Positions 51,701 to 59,435 of a DNA stretch of 64,000 nucleotides are shown here, in pieces. The notes beneath the pieces are model-generated. The model worked only from the letters and a program-made list of their open reading frames with translations, had not been told where the DNA came from and made no database searches. This DNA comes from DASQZK01 sp963771005. Lineage in GTDB: Bacteria > Bacteroidota > Bacteroidia > Bacteroidales > GCA-2748055. The position numbers were made by a program, and so were the translations under genes. Every line of letters starts with the position of its first letter. Within the stretch, counting starts at the first letter, position 1. Location of the stretch: positions 62,001 through 126,000 of the forward strand of contig CAVYRO010000010.1 of NCBI GenBank assembly GCA_963771005.1, read 5' to 3'.

Positions 51701-51987
51701 ACTTTCTCAAACTAAATGGCATCGAATCGACTCCGCTTCACTGGCCGGATGAGGACAAAAAACCGAATACCCTTGATTACCTGAGGGAGGGAATGATCGA
51801 CCTGGTGATAAATATCCCGAAGGACCTTTCGAAGGTCGAACTTTCCAATGACTATATGATACGGAGAAGCGCCGTCGATTTCAACATTCCGCTTATCACC
51901 AATGCGCGCCTGGCCAGCGCCTTCATTATCGCATTCTGTAAGATGGGTATTGATGAGCTCTCAGTACGGAGCTGGGATGAATATTGA
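48769..51987 (+). CDS. carB: Carbamoyl phosphate synthase large subunit
   Basis: Makes carbamoyl phosphate for arginine and pyrimidines. The 1072-residue protein has two ATP-grasp halves. The first starts IILLGSGALKIGEAGEFDYSG and the second restarts at IVLGSGAYRIGSSVEFDWC, as expected of the internal duplication. It ends in an MGS-like allosteric domain (about 935-1072). The length is complete. carA, the glutamine amidotransferase subunit, is not adjacent. It diverges from argR, and the ARG boxes in the shared region might also affect it, although they lie over 240 bp from its start. Confidence 0.97.
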   Translation: MDKSIKKIILLGSGALKIGEAGEFDYSGSQALKALREEGVETVLINPNIATVQTSEGVADRIYFLPVTPYFVEKVIAREKPDGILLSFGGQTALNCGVELFRTGIFEKYNLRVLGTPVQAIIDTEDREHFIQKLGEKNISTPRSFAVTNVDQALKAAGELGFPIIIRVAFTLGGQGSGFCSDMEELRQMAGKAFSYSPQILVEESLKGWKEIEYEVVRDQFDNCITVCNMENFDPLGIHTGESIVVAPSQTLNNSEYHKLRKISIDLIRHIGIIGECNVQFALDPDSEDYRVIEVNARLSRSSALASKATGYPLAFIAAKLALGYGLHELKNSITRTTPAFFEPSLDYIVCKIPRWDLNKFIGVSKLIDSSMKSVGEVMSIGKTFEEVIQKGLRMIGQGMHGFIGNHEPGEDRDIDRELSEPTDMRIFAIEEAFEKGYTVDQIHDLTKIDNWFLFKLKRIFDLKNELAKFDTIEAVPAELLLDVKIAGFSDFQIGRVVYKRNDDREESLLHVREYRKSRNILPVVKQIDTLAAEYPAKTNYLYLTYSGEEHDICFENDQKSVIVLGSGAYRIGSSVEFDWCSVNALKTVNEEGYRSVMINYNPETVSTDYDICDRLYFDELSFERVMDIIELESPKGVIVSMGGQIPNNLAMRLYRQDVPILGTSPVSIDNAENRHKFSMLLDKLGIDQPRWKELTSLEEINDFADIVGFPVLIRPSYVLSGAAMNVVSNKEEMAHFLKLAARVSKQYPVVVSEFIEQAKEIEIDAVSKDGELFTYAISEHVEFAGVHSGDATMVFPPQKIYFETVRRIKRIARDLAKALEISGPFNMQFLAKDNDIKVIECNLRASRSMPFVSKVLKTNLIEIATKIMLKIPVEKPQKSSFDLDYIGIKAPQFSFSRLKKADPVIGVDMASTGEVGCIGDNFYDAVLKSMLSVGYRIPKKNILLSTGPMRSKVELVNSCKMLAGKGYNLFATYGTHNFLKLNGIESTPLHWPDEDKKPNTLDYLREGMIDLVINIPKDLSKVELSNDYMIRRSAVDFNIPLITNARLASAFIIAFCKMGIDELSVRSWDEY

Positions 51988-52030
51988 TAATCGGCCTATT
52001 TGGCGTAAAATTCCGTTTCCATCCGTGTTC

Positions 52031-52161
52031 CCGGAAGAATTTGGTGATTTGGTGATTTGGTGATCTGGTGATTTGGTGAATTGAGTTGAAACCATCTGTG
52101 ATAATCTGAGAAATTTGTGGTGAAACTCCCCGAAGAATTTGGTGATTTGGTGATTTGGTGA
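52031..52161. repeat. Two diverged copies of a repeat built from 8-bp TTTGGTGA units
   Basis: Between the convergent genes carB and atpG, five tandem TTTGGTGA units (52040-52079, one with a base change) are preceded by GAAGAA and followed by a GTTGAAACCA-type flank. Three more units (52138-52161) have the same flanks, giving two imperfect copies of one longer block about 98 bp apart. There are no spacers of CRISPR type and no gene. Confidence 0.75.
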
Positions 52162-52189
52162 ATGGGGTTGAAACCACCTGAAACAATTT

Positions 52190-52261
52190 CAAACCATTTT
52201 CAAACCATTTTCAAACCATTTCAAACCATCTCAAACCATCTCAAACCAATTCAAACCACCT
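52190..52261. repeat. Seven tandem CAAACCATYT-type units
   Basis: CAAACCA followed by TTTT, TTT, TCT or similar recurs seven times with a 10- to 11-bp period, ending 16 bp before the atpG stop. The block follows the TTTGGTGA repeats, together filling most of the 290-bp gap between carB and atpG. The 10-11 bp period matches one helical turn. No terminator hairpin is obvious here. Confidence 0.75.
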
Positions 52262-52277
52262 TAAACAATCTTAACGA

Positions 52278-53189
52278 TCAATGTCCTTCCTCCAACGCAT
52301 TCGCCCCGTTGACGATCTCGAGGATTTCATTCGTAATGCTTGCCTGGCGGGCCTTGTTGTATTCCAGCCGGAGTTCCTTCAGCAGGTCCGTTGCATTGTC
52401 CGTGGCCTTATGCATGGCTGTCATGCGTGCACCCTGCTCGGAAGCGTATGAATCGAGGATGGCCTTGAATAACTGCAGTTTAAGGCTTTTCGGTATGAGT
52501 TCTCTCATGATGAATTCACGGGAGGGCTCAAAAATATAATCTGTATGCGTCTGCAGAAGGGTCCCTTTCTCAGGTTGATTTCCGGGTTCAAGAGGTTTTT
52601 CGGGTACCGGGAGGAACTGGTCCCGGGTCACATCCTGAACGGCAGCATTGATGAACTGGTTATAGAGGATATCGATCCTGTCGTATTTTCCGTCGCTGAA
52701 CATTTTCATGAGGCCGGCAGCCTTTTCGGAGACATTTTCATACGTTAGGTTTTCGAATATCGCATGATCGGATGCTATTATGTTGACTCTCCTTTTCCTC
52801 AGGTACTCATGGCCCATCTTACCCATGGTATAGAAATCCACATTTCCTGTGGAAAACTGTTTTCCGTATTTTTCAGAGGCGGTTTCCATGGCGAATTTCT
52901 CCACATTCGAATTGAAGGCTCCGCAGAGTCCCCGGTTTGAAGTGATGACCACGATAAGGACCTTAGCCGCTTCCCGTTGTTTGATGAAAACATTGTCTTC
53001 ATCTTTCTGAACGGCATCGCTTATTGCTTCCAGGATATCCTGGAGCTTATCGGCATATGGCCTTAGCTGGAGGATGGCATCCTGTGCTTTCCTCAATTTT
53101 GCAGCCGACACCATTTTCATGGCACTTGTTATTTGCCGTATTGATGTTACGGAACCGATCCTTGTCCTAATCTCCTTTAAATTAGCCAT
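52278..53189 (-). CDS. atpG: ATP synthase F1 subunit gamma
   Basis: Central rotor stalk of F1. The 303-residue protein begins LKEIRTRIGSVTSIRQITSAMKMVSAAKLRKA, a clear gamma N-terminus, and ends with ASEQGARMTAMHKATDNATDLL and the C-terminal helix LEYNKARQASITNEILEIVNGA. It is slightly longer than the E. coli subunit because of an insertion in the middle domain. It lies 16 bp after atpA and is the last gene of the cluster. atpD and atpC, which follow in many bacteria, are not present. Confidence 0.96.
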   Translation of the reverse strand: MANLKEIRTRIGSVTSIRQITSAMKMVSAAKLRKAQDAILQLRPYADKLQDILEAISDAVQKDEDNVFIKQREAAKVLIVVITSNRGLCGAFNSNVEKFAMETASEKYGKQFSTGNVDFYTMGKMGHEYLRKRRVNIIASDHAIFENLTYENVSEKAAGLMKMFSDGKYDRIDILYNQFINAAVQDVTRDQFLPVPEKPLEPGNQPEKGTLLQTHTDYIFEPSREFIMRELIPKSLKLQLFKAILDSYASEQGARMTAMHKATDNATDLLKELRLEYNKARQASITNEILEIVNGANALEEGH

Positions 53190-53205
53190 TTATCAGGTTG
53201 GGGTA

Positions 53206-54793
53206 TTATTTGGATTTTCTATAATTCGCGGTCAGATCGCGGGCTACATTGGTCATGGTCTCTGTCATTTCATCAGTGAGTTCACCTTTGGCGAGCCTGT
53301 CGAGGAGATCCCTGTGTTTCACTTCCAGGAATTCGAGATATTCCGCTTCAAAACTTCTGATCTTATCAATGGGGATATCTGTCAGCAAGCCCCGGGTTCC
53401 GCAGAAGATGATGGCCACCTGTTTTTCCACGGGCATTGGCTGGTGAAGTCCCTGTTTAAGGATCTCAACATTCTTGGTTCCTTTGTCGAGCACCGCAAGT
53501 GTAGCCGCATCGAGGTCGGATCCAAATTTCGAGAAGGCTTCCAGTTCGCGGAACTGGGCCTGGTCGATCTTCAGGGTTCCGGCGATCTTACGCATGGATT
53601 TTACCTGTGCATTGCCTCCCACCCTGGAAACCGAGATACCGACGTTGATCGCGGGACGGACGCCTGAATTAAAAAGGTTGGTTTCAAGGAAGATCTGTCC
53701 GTCGGTTATGGAAATGACATTGGTCGGGATATAAGCCGAAACGTCGCCTGCCTGTGTCTCAATGATCGGGAGGGCCGTAAGTGAACCGCCTCCTTTGACC
53801 ATAGGCTTCAGCACATCGGGCAGGTCGTTCATTTTTGCAGCGATCTCATCCGACTCTATGATCTTTGCGGCTCTTTCGAGCAGTCGTGAATGGAGGTAGA
53901 ACACATCCCCGGGGTATGCCTCACGTCCCGGCGGGCGCCTGAGAAGCAGGGAGACCTCCCGGTAGGAGACGGCCTGTTTGGACAGGTCATCGTAGATAAT
54001 AAGGGCGTGGCGGCCCGTATCCCTGAAATATTCACCGATTGTCGCTCCTGCGAAGGGTGCGTAAAACTGGAGTGCCGCGGGATCGGAGGCAGTGGCGGCA
54101 ACAATTACTGTGATAGGGCATGGCACCTGCTTCTTCCAGTAATTTTGCCACATTGGCTACGGTTGAACCCTTCTGTCCTATCGCTACATAAATACAATAT
54201 ACCGGATTTCCCTTATCATAGAATTCTTTCTGATTGATCATGGTATCGATGGCAACTGAAGTTTTCCCGGTCTGGCGGTCGCCGATGATAAGTTCACGCT
54301 GCCCGCGACCGATGGGGATCATGGAATCGATGGCTTTGATACCTGTCTGCAGGGGTTCTTTCACCGGCTGACGGTAGATGACTCCGGGCGCCTTTCTTTC
54401 AAGCGGGAGTTCCAGGGTCTTGCCCTGTATGGGGCCGCGGCCGTCAAGAGGTTCGCCGATGGTATTGATGATCCGGCCGAGAAGACCTTCACCTACGTTT
54501 ATGGATGCGATCCTTTTCGTCCTTTTTACCGTGTCACCTTCCCTGATCAGTTCGGTAGATCCGAGAAGCACGGCTCCCACGTTGTCTTCCTCCAGGTTCA
54601 GCACGATGCCCATCACACCGCTGTCGAACTCGATCAGTTCATTTGCCTGGACACTGGAAAGTCCGTAAATACGGGCAATACCATCGCCTACCTGTAACAC
54701 TGTGCCGACTTCTTCCAGTTCAACTTCTGTTTTAAACCCCTGAAGCTGTTTTTTCAATACTTCAGATACCTCTGCAGGTTTGATTTGAGCCAT
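53206..54793 (-). pseudogene. atpA: ATP synthase F1 subunit alpha, interrupted by a one-base frameshift
   Basis: The N-terminal part is read from ATG at 54793, with Walker A GDRQTGKTS, and continues correctly to LEEAGAMP, then drifts into unrelated residues and stops at 54032. The C-terminal part resumes in another frame from about 54118 with VIVAATASDPAAL, through FRDTGRHALIIYDDLSKQA and SVSRVGG, to the stop at 53206. Removing one base at the GGG run 54116-54118 (plus strand) restores MPITVIVAA and a full 528-residue alpha subunit. Both halves are otherwise well conserved, and flanking atp genes are intact. A sequencing or assembly error is therefore as likely as a true lesion. Confidence 0.9.
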
Positions 54794-54799
54794 ATGCTA

Positions 54800-55348
54800 T
54801 TATTTTTCTATTGAAGTTTGCAGTAATCTTTTTTTCACTTTTGCCAGGCTGCTTACGATGCTGGCATCATATTGTTCATCTTCCACCTTAAGAATGAAAC
54901 CCCCGATTATGGAGGGACGGATGATCTCTTCAAGTTCGATGCCCGAATGAAAAGTCTCTTCCAGAATATCGAGGAATTTTTTCCGGGTTGATTCGCTGAT
55001 CTCCGATGCCACGATGATGTCGGCTTTTTTAATCCCGCGCTGATCCCTGAAAGCCTTTAAATAATTCCGGATAATTGCTCCGAGGAAGGATTCCCTTTTA
55101 TTTTCAAGAAGGAGGTTGAGAAAATCAAAAGTCAGCCGGGTGACCTCCGGTTTGAAAACCTCTTCAATAAGCTTTTTTTTCCGGGAGATTTTAATGACCG
55201 GACTTTCGAGGATCTCTTTAAAGCGCGGAGTTTCGAAACCGGCTTGCAGGAGTTGCATATCCTTCATTACCTCATCAGCATGATTCTGTTCGCTGGCCGT
55301 CTGAAACAGCGCCTTTGCATATCTCACGGAGATTTTGCTGTCGTTCAT
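54800..55348 (-). CDS. atpH: ATP synthase F1 subunit delta
   Basis: Peripheral-stalk subunit (OSCP) of 182 residues joining F1 to the b dimer. It begins ISVRYAKALFQTASEQN, typical for delta, and has the helical N-domain followed by a C-terminal region with GGFILKVEDEQYDASIVSSL, the family signature. It precedes atpA by 6 bp and follows atpF by 15 bp, all on the same strand. Confidence 0.93.
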   Translation of the reverse strand: MNDSKISVRYAKALFQTASEQNHADEVMKDMQLLQAGFETPRFKEILESPVIKISRKKKLIEEVFKPEVTRLTFDFLNLLLENKRESFLGAIIRNYLKAFRDQRGIKKADIIVASEISESTRKKFLDILEETFHSGIELEEIIRPSIIGGFILKVEDEQYDASIVSSLAKVKKRLLQTSIEK

Positions 55349-55363
55349 AGATACCCGGTTTCT

Positions 55364-55858
55364 TTAATTCATTTTAATGTCATCGAGGAGCCTGTCAATG
55401 AGCGCTTTTCTCTCCGTATCGTTACTTAACTTTTCACGGAGGATCTTTTCCGCTATCTGCAGCGACAACCCAGCAACCTGGTCCTTGATCTCGCTGATTG
55501 CCATTGCTTTTTCGTTACGTATGCTCTGGCGGGCCGACTCGATCAGCTTCTTCGCTTCCTCCTCTGCTTTTCCCTTTGCCTCCGCGATAATGCTATCCTT
55601 CACTTCGCGGGCTTCCTTCATCAATTTATCGCGTTCGGTTCTGGCCTCAGCCATGATCTTTTCATTATCTGCCTGTAGTTTATGCATTTCCTCCTTTGCT
55701 TTCTCGGCGGATTTAAGTGCCGACCTGATGCTGTCTTCCCTGATTTTTACAGCATTCAGGATAGGTTTCCAGGCAAATGATCTCAGGAGGATGAGCAGGA
55801 TCGAAAAGATGATCACTGTCCAGAATATTACTCCGATTCCCGGTGTTATGAGATTCAT
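55364..55858 (-). CDS. atpF: ATP synthase F0 subunit b
   Basis: Peripheral-stalk subunit of 164 residues. One membrane segment (about 8-28, IGVIFWTVIIFSILLILLRSF) is followed by a long charged coiled coil rich in alanine, lysine and glutamate (EKAKEEMHKLQADNEKIMAE). The b subunit dimerises through that coil. It lies 72 bp downstream of atpE, with 15 bp to atpH. Confidence 0.94.
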   Translation of the reverse strand: MNLITPGIGVIFWTVIIFSILLILLRSFAWKPILNAVKIREDSIRSALKSAEKAKEEMHKLQADNEKIMAEARTERDKLMKEAREVKDSIIAEAKGKAEEEAKKLIESARQSIRNEKAMAISEIKDQVAGLSLQIAEKILREKLSNDTERKALIDRLLDDIKMN

Positions 55859-55930
55859 GATACAGGATTATTTTTTGGTTTTAAAAATTAACCCGGCACT
55901 GCAACCAACCGTTGCAGCCCGGGTTTTGAC

Positions 55931-56137
55931 TCATTTAATCAATGCGATAACCACAGCGAAGAGAGCTACTCCTTCGATAAGAGCGGCGGAGATGATCATG
56001 TTTGTCTGTATCATTGACACAGCTTCAGGCTGACGGGCGATAGCGTCCATAGCCGATCCCCCGATCCTTCCGATCCCGATTCCTGCTCCGATTGCTGCGA
56101 GACCTGCGCCGATTGCAGCGAATGTTGCACCAGTCAT
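55931..56137 (-). CDS. atpE: ATP synthase F0 subunit c
   Basis: Proteolipid of 68 residues forming the c-ring. Two hairpin helices are joined by the polar loop ARQPEA. The first helix has the glycine-rich GAGIGIGRIGG, and the ion-binding carboxylate is Glu55 in AALIEGVALF. The extra ligands typical of sodium-type c subunits (a helix-1 glutamine and a serine/threonine after the glutamate) are not seen, so proton coupling is likely. It lies between atpB and atpF. Confidence 0.95.
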   Translation of the reverse strand: MTGATFAAIGAGLAAIGAGIGIGRIGGSAMDAIARQPEAVSMIQTNMIISAALIEGVALFAVVIALIK

Positions 56138-56174
56138 AACAATTTGGTTTTAAATTAAACAATAAATATTCCTA

Positions 56175-57257
56175 TTATTGATGCTGATGTTCCTGTGTTG
56201 CAAGACCGATAAACAATGCCGAAAGCAGTGTAAAAACGTATGCCTGCAGGATAGCCACCAGGATTTCAATACAATCCATAAAAACGACAAATGCAACCGA
56301 TGCGGGTGCAACTGCCAGAGATTTAAAAATAAATATCAGGGAAACGAGTCCCAGCACAATGATATGCCCAGCCGAGATATTTGCAAAGAGCCGGACCATC
56401 AGGGCAAAGGGTTTTGTAAACAGCCCGATGATCTCCACCGGCACCATGATCGGCGCAAGCCACCAGGGTACTCCCGGCTGCGACACGAGATGTTTCCAAT
56501 ACGTGCGGGTTCCGCTGAACTGGGTGATCACGAAAGTGAACACTGCCAGTACCATCGTAACCGCAATATTTCCCGTCACATTCGCTCCGAAAGGAATGAT
56601 GCCGGGTATAAGTCCGAGAATATTACTTAACAGGATGAAGAAAAACACGGTCAGCAGATAAGGCATATGTCTTTCGTACTTGTCCTTACCGATATTGGGA
56701 ATGGCAACCTCATCGCGGATGAAAACGATCATGGGCTCAATGAAGCCGTTCATACCTTTTGGAATGATCACTTTTTTCCGGCTGTACACCCTGCCCATTT
56801 TCACAAAGATCAGGAGCAGCAGGATGGCGGCGAAGAGGATTCCGATTACCGTGCGTGTAATTGAAAAATCAAGAGGCTGAATAAGATCACCGGCAGCTGT
56901 TCTTTCCATGATCTTGCCTGCATTCTCTCCTTCTTCGGGGATGAAAAATCCGGAATATTCATGGCCGTGCCTGAGCTTTGACGACATGAAGAGGGTAAGC
57001 CCCTGGTCTTTGCTGTATACGATCACCGGAAGGTATACGGCCACACTTTCCCCGTTCGTTTTTGTCCACAGGTGCCACTCGTGTGAGTCCCTGATATGGC
57101 CCATGATAAAGCTCCCGGCATCGAAATTTTTTTCGGCTTCTCCTTTACCGGACATAAGAGTATCATGCTGTCCGGATGCGAATGCCGGAAAGTAAAAGAT
57201 CAAAACAAGGATCAAAAGTATGCCCGGTCGCCGGTTATTAAATATTCCCCTGATCAT
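56175..57257 (-). CDS. atpB: ATP synthase F0 subunit a, with N-terminal extension
   Basis: Stator subunit of 360 residues, longer than the usual 250-270. The first 130 residues form an exported extension (signal-like LILVLIFYFPAFASGQ, then a soluble domain), as is common in Bacteroidota. The conserved core follows, with FFILLSNILGLIPG in the middle and KPFALMVRLFANISAGHIIVLG, which contains the essential arginine. It ends with QAYVFTLLSALFIGLATQEH. It follows the small membrane protein gene by 6 bp. Confidence 0.94.
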   Translation of the reverse strand: MIRGIFNNRRPGILLILVLIFYFPAFASGQHDTLMSGKGEAEKNFDAGSFIMGHIRDSHEWHLWTKTNGESVAVYLPVIVYSKDQGLTLFMSSKLRHGHEYSGFFIPEEGENAGKIMERTAAGDLIQPLDFSITRTVIGILFAAILLLLIFVKMGRVYSRKKVIIPKGMNGFIEPMIVFIRDEVAIPNIGKDKYERHMPYLLTVFFFILLSNILGLIPGIIPFGANVTGNIAVTMVLAVFTFVITQFSGTRTYWKHLVSQPGVPWWLAPIMVPVEIIGLFTKPFALMVRLFANISAGHIIVLGLVSLIFIFKSLAVAPASVAFVVFMDCIEILVAILQAYVFTLLSALFIGLATQEHQHQ

Positions 57258-57263
57258 CAGAAA

Positions 57264-57650
57264 TTATAACTTTTTGTATTTCAGAACATTAAAAAATGTA
57301 CTCAGTAAATAAACTGTAAAGGCCAAATATATTATAAAAAATGTCAATACGAACTGCATGGAAAGGCTTTTAAGCCATCGCGCAGTGACCGCGGCAAGAA
57401 TTCCATAGAGCAGGAATTTAAGTCCGACGGCGATCAATGTCCGTTGTACCCTGACGGGCTCGCTTTTGGTGAAGCCGGAGAAAAAAACAGCCGAAACAAT
57501 GAACGAAATGATCAGTGCACCAGTAAGGACCACAGCAGACTGGTAAAAGGAAATGCCAATCGAGAAATATTCATTAAATACATAAGCCAGCCCGGCGAGG
57601 ATGATATAGATGAGCATCAGATATACTGTATGTCTTATAAATGAGATCAT
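57264..57650 (-). CDS. Four-TM membrane protein of the ATP synthase cluster
   Basis: A 128-residue membrane protein with four predicted helices: near residues 8-25, 38-60, 75-92 and 102-120. I do not recognise a named family. Its position between atpZ and atpB recalls AtpI-type assembly or ion-supply proteins, so an accessory role in F0 assembly is a reasonable guess. It overlaps atpZ by 4 bp upstream and precedes atpB by 6 bp, strongly suggesting coupled expression. Confidence 0.78.
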   Translation of the reverse strand: MISFIRHTVYLMLIYIILAGLAYVFNEYFSIGISFYQSAVVLTGALIISFIVSAVFFSGFTKSEPVRVQRTLIAVGLKFLLYGILAAVTARWLKSLSMQFVLTFFIIYLAFTVYLLSTFFNVLKYKKL

Positions 57651-57904
57651 TTTTTAAATCTGATGAAGTCTTTCAGGGCCGTATAAAGTGCAACAAAAAT
57701 TCCTAGTATGGAAAGTATTATGATGAAGAGTGGCTTTCCCCCGTTATATTTTTCGTCAAGTTTCAGTCCTCCCCAAACCGCGACCAGGATGACCGCGATC
57801 ATCTCAAAAGCAATTCCCGTATACCGGAGATATTTTCCGGATCCGGGATCATTACTTTTCTTTTGGTTCTTTTGGTTCTTTTGATACGGGGATTGTTCCG
57901 ACAT
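57647..57904 (-). CDS. atpZ: AtpZ/AtpI-family protein
   Basis: A small membrane protein of 85 residues with two helices. The first is YTGIAFEMIAVILVAVWGGLKLD, with the charged GLKLDEKY hairpin typical of AtpZ, and the second is PLFIIILSILGIFVALYTAL. It ends FIRFKK. AtpZ/AtpI proteins help supply ions or assemble the c-ring. ATG at 57904 starts a lysine- and asparagine-rich N-terminus that overlaps the end of the bactofilin gene by 53 bp in another frame. A longer upstream frame is not used. Confidence 0.85.
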   Translation of the reverse strand: MSEQSPYQKNQKNQKKSNDPGSGKYLRYTGIAFEMIAVILVAVWGGLKLDEKYNGGKPLFIIILSILGIFVALYTALKDFIRFKK

Positions 57905-58256
57905 TGGGTGTATTTGATCCTGACATATCACATTTTCCGGAGAACACAGCCCCGGGTTCAATGGCCAGCTTATTGGCTGTAATCTCACCCATGAGCCTGG
58001 ACTTCGCGCGCAGCGAAAGAAGTTCGGAGATAAATACTTTCCCCTCAATAGAGCCTTCCACTTCAAAATTCTTACAGTTTACTTCCCCGTTAATTTTTCC
58101 GCTCTCACCTACGATAACCTTTCCCTTCGTATTCAGATTTCCGTTAAGCGTTCCATCAACCCGGATGTCGCCATTGGAAGTTACATTCCCTTCAATGACC
58201 GTACCTGCACCGATAAGATTGATCGTATTATTTTCCATTTCATAGTTTTTAGCCAT
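57852..58256 (-). CDS. Bactofilin
   Basis: Cytoskeletal polymer-forming protein of 134 residues. The core is a right-handed beta-helix built of short repeats with the pattern V-x-G-x-[LIV]: VIEGNVTSNGDIRVDGTLNG, then GKVIVGESGKINGEVNCK and so on. Bactofilins organise cell shape and envelope proteins. It is the first gene of the ATP synthase transcript here. The C-terminal KEPKEPKEK tail is encoded in DNA that also encodes the start of atpZ. Confidence 0.92.
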   Translation of the reverse strand: MAKNYEMENNTINLIGAGTVIEGNVTSNGDIRVDGTLNGNLNTKGKVIVGESGKINGEVNCKNFEVEGSIEGKVFISELLSLRAKSRLMGEITANKLAIEPGAVFSGKCDMSGSNTPNVGTIPVSKEPKEPKEK

Positions 58257-58294
58257 ATTCCAGTACTATTTGTAGGAACAAAATTGATATGCGA

Positions 58295-58302
58295 CAAATA
58301 TA
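58295..58302 (-). promoter_or_regulatory. Predicted -7 promoter box of the bactofilin/ATP synthase operon
   Basis: On the minus strand TATATTTG matches TAnnTTTG perfectly and lies 38 bp before the bactofilin ATG. No good TTTG -33 element is visible at the usual distance. It is the best promoter candidate for the long leftward atp transcript. Confidence 0.45.
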
Positions 58303-58421
58303 AGAAATATTTTTAAGCCTTTACCTCCCTGCGAAACGGATAAGGCGCCAAAGCCGTGATATTCATGATCAAGACCGGGCGCCTCTTCTGCTTTGGGACT
58401 CCTTCATCCTCTGTGGAGGAT

Positions 58422-59435
58422 CTACTTTACCTTATCACCGTCATACGCCCATTTCAGGTAGATGGCGCCCCAGGTAAAGCCTCCGCCGAATGCTGTAAGA
58501 ATGATATTATCCCCTTTTTTCAATTTCGATTCCCATTCCCAGAGGCAAAGAGGTATGGTAGCTGCTGTCGTGTTGCCGTATTTTTCAATATTGATCATGA
58601 TCTTGTCCCTATCGAGTCCCATGCGCCGGCCGGTAGCCTCAATGATCCTCATGTTGGCCTGATGTGGTACCAGCCAGGCGATATCGCCGGCTGTAAGATT
58701 ATGTTTTTCCATCATGGCAATCGATATATCGGCCATTTTTGAAACGGCTACTTTAAAAACAGCCTGGCCTTCCTGGTATACAAAATGAAGCTTTTTGTCA
58801 ACGGTCTCATGGGAGGGGGGCATGAGTGATCCGCCGGCCTTCATGTGCAGGTATTTGATCCCGGAACCGTCCACCCCCAGAATGTGATCAATGATCCCGA
58901 CTTCATCTTCCACTGCGACAGGTTCGATCAGAACCGCACCGGCCGCATCCCCGAAAAGAGGGCAGGTTGTCCTGTCGGTATAATCGGTAATGGCCGACAT
59001 TTTATCGGCACCTACAAGGATGACTTTTTTATATTTTCCGGAAAGGATAAAATTGGTCACTGTTTCGAGCCCGAAGAGAAAACCTGAGCATGCAGCCGCA
59101 ATATCGAAGCTCCAGGCATTTTTTATTCCGGCTTTATCGGAGATAATATTGGCGGTTGCGGGAAAGTGCATATCGCCGGTGACGGTTGCACAGACCAGAA
59201 GATCGATATCTTCAGGCCTGGTTTTCGTTTTTTTGAGCAGTCCCTTTACCGCCTCTGCCCCCATATCGGAGGTCGCCTTTCCCTTTCCCTTCAGTATTCG
59301 TCTTTCACGGATGCCGATCCTCTGTATGATCCATTCGTCGGTTGTATCGACCATGGTGCTGAGTTCGTCGTTCGTAAGCCTGTATTCGGGAACCCAACCT
59401 TGAATACCGGTGATTGCTGCTCTTATTTTTGTCAT
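58422..59435 (-). CDS. fabH: 3-oxoacyl-ACP synthase III
   Basis: Starts fatty-acid synthesis by condensing acetyl-CoA (or another acyl-CoA) with malonyl-ACP. The 337-residue protein has the catalytic cysteine in DIAAACSGFLFGLE, the histidine in PHQANMRIIEA and the asparagine in YGNTTAATIP. It opens with ITGIQGWVPEYRLTNDEL, near the FabH pattern. It overlaps the end of plsX by one base, and the yceD-rpmF-plsX-fabH order is the classical one. Confidence 0.95.
   Translation of the reverse strand: MTKIRAAITGIQGWVPEYRLTNDELSTMVDTTDEWIIQRIGIRERRILKGKGKATSDMGAEAVKGLLKKTKTRPEDIDLLVCATVTGDMHFPATANIISDKAGIKNAWSFDIAAACSGFLFGLETVTNFILSGKYKKVILVGADKMSAITDYTDRTTCPLFGDAAGAVLIEPVAVEDEVGIIDHILGVDGSGIKYLHMKAGGSLMPPSHETVDKKLHFVYQEGQAVFKVAVSKMADISIAMMEKHNLTAGDIAWLVPHQANMRIIEATGRRMGLDRDKIMINIEKYGNTTAATIPLCLWEWESKLKKGDNIILTAFGGGFTWGAIYLKWAYDGDKVK

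Noticed and set aside
52031..52261. Possible CRISPR array
   Set aside because: The repeats are 8-11 bp and directly abut each other, with no spacers and no cas genes.
53074..53667. 197-codon plus-strand open frame
   Set aside because: Antisense to the atpG start and the atpA 3' part; no independent evidence.
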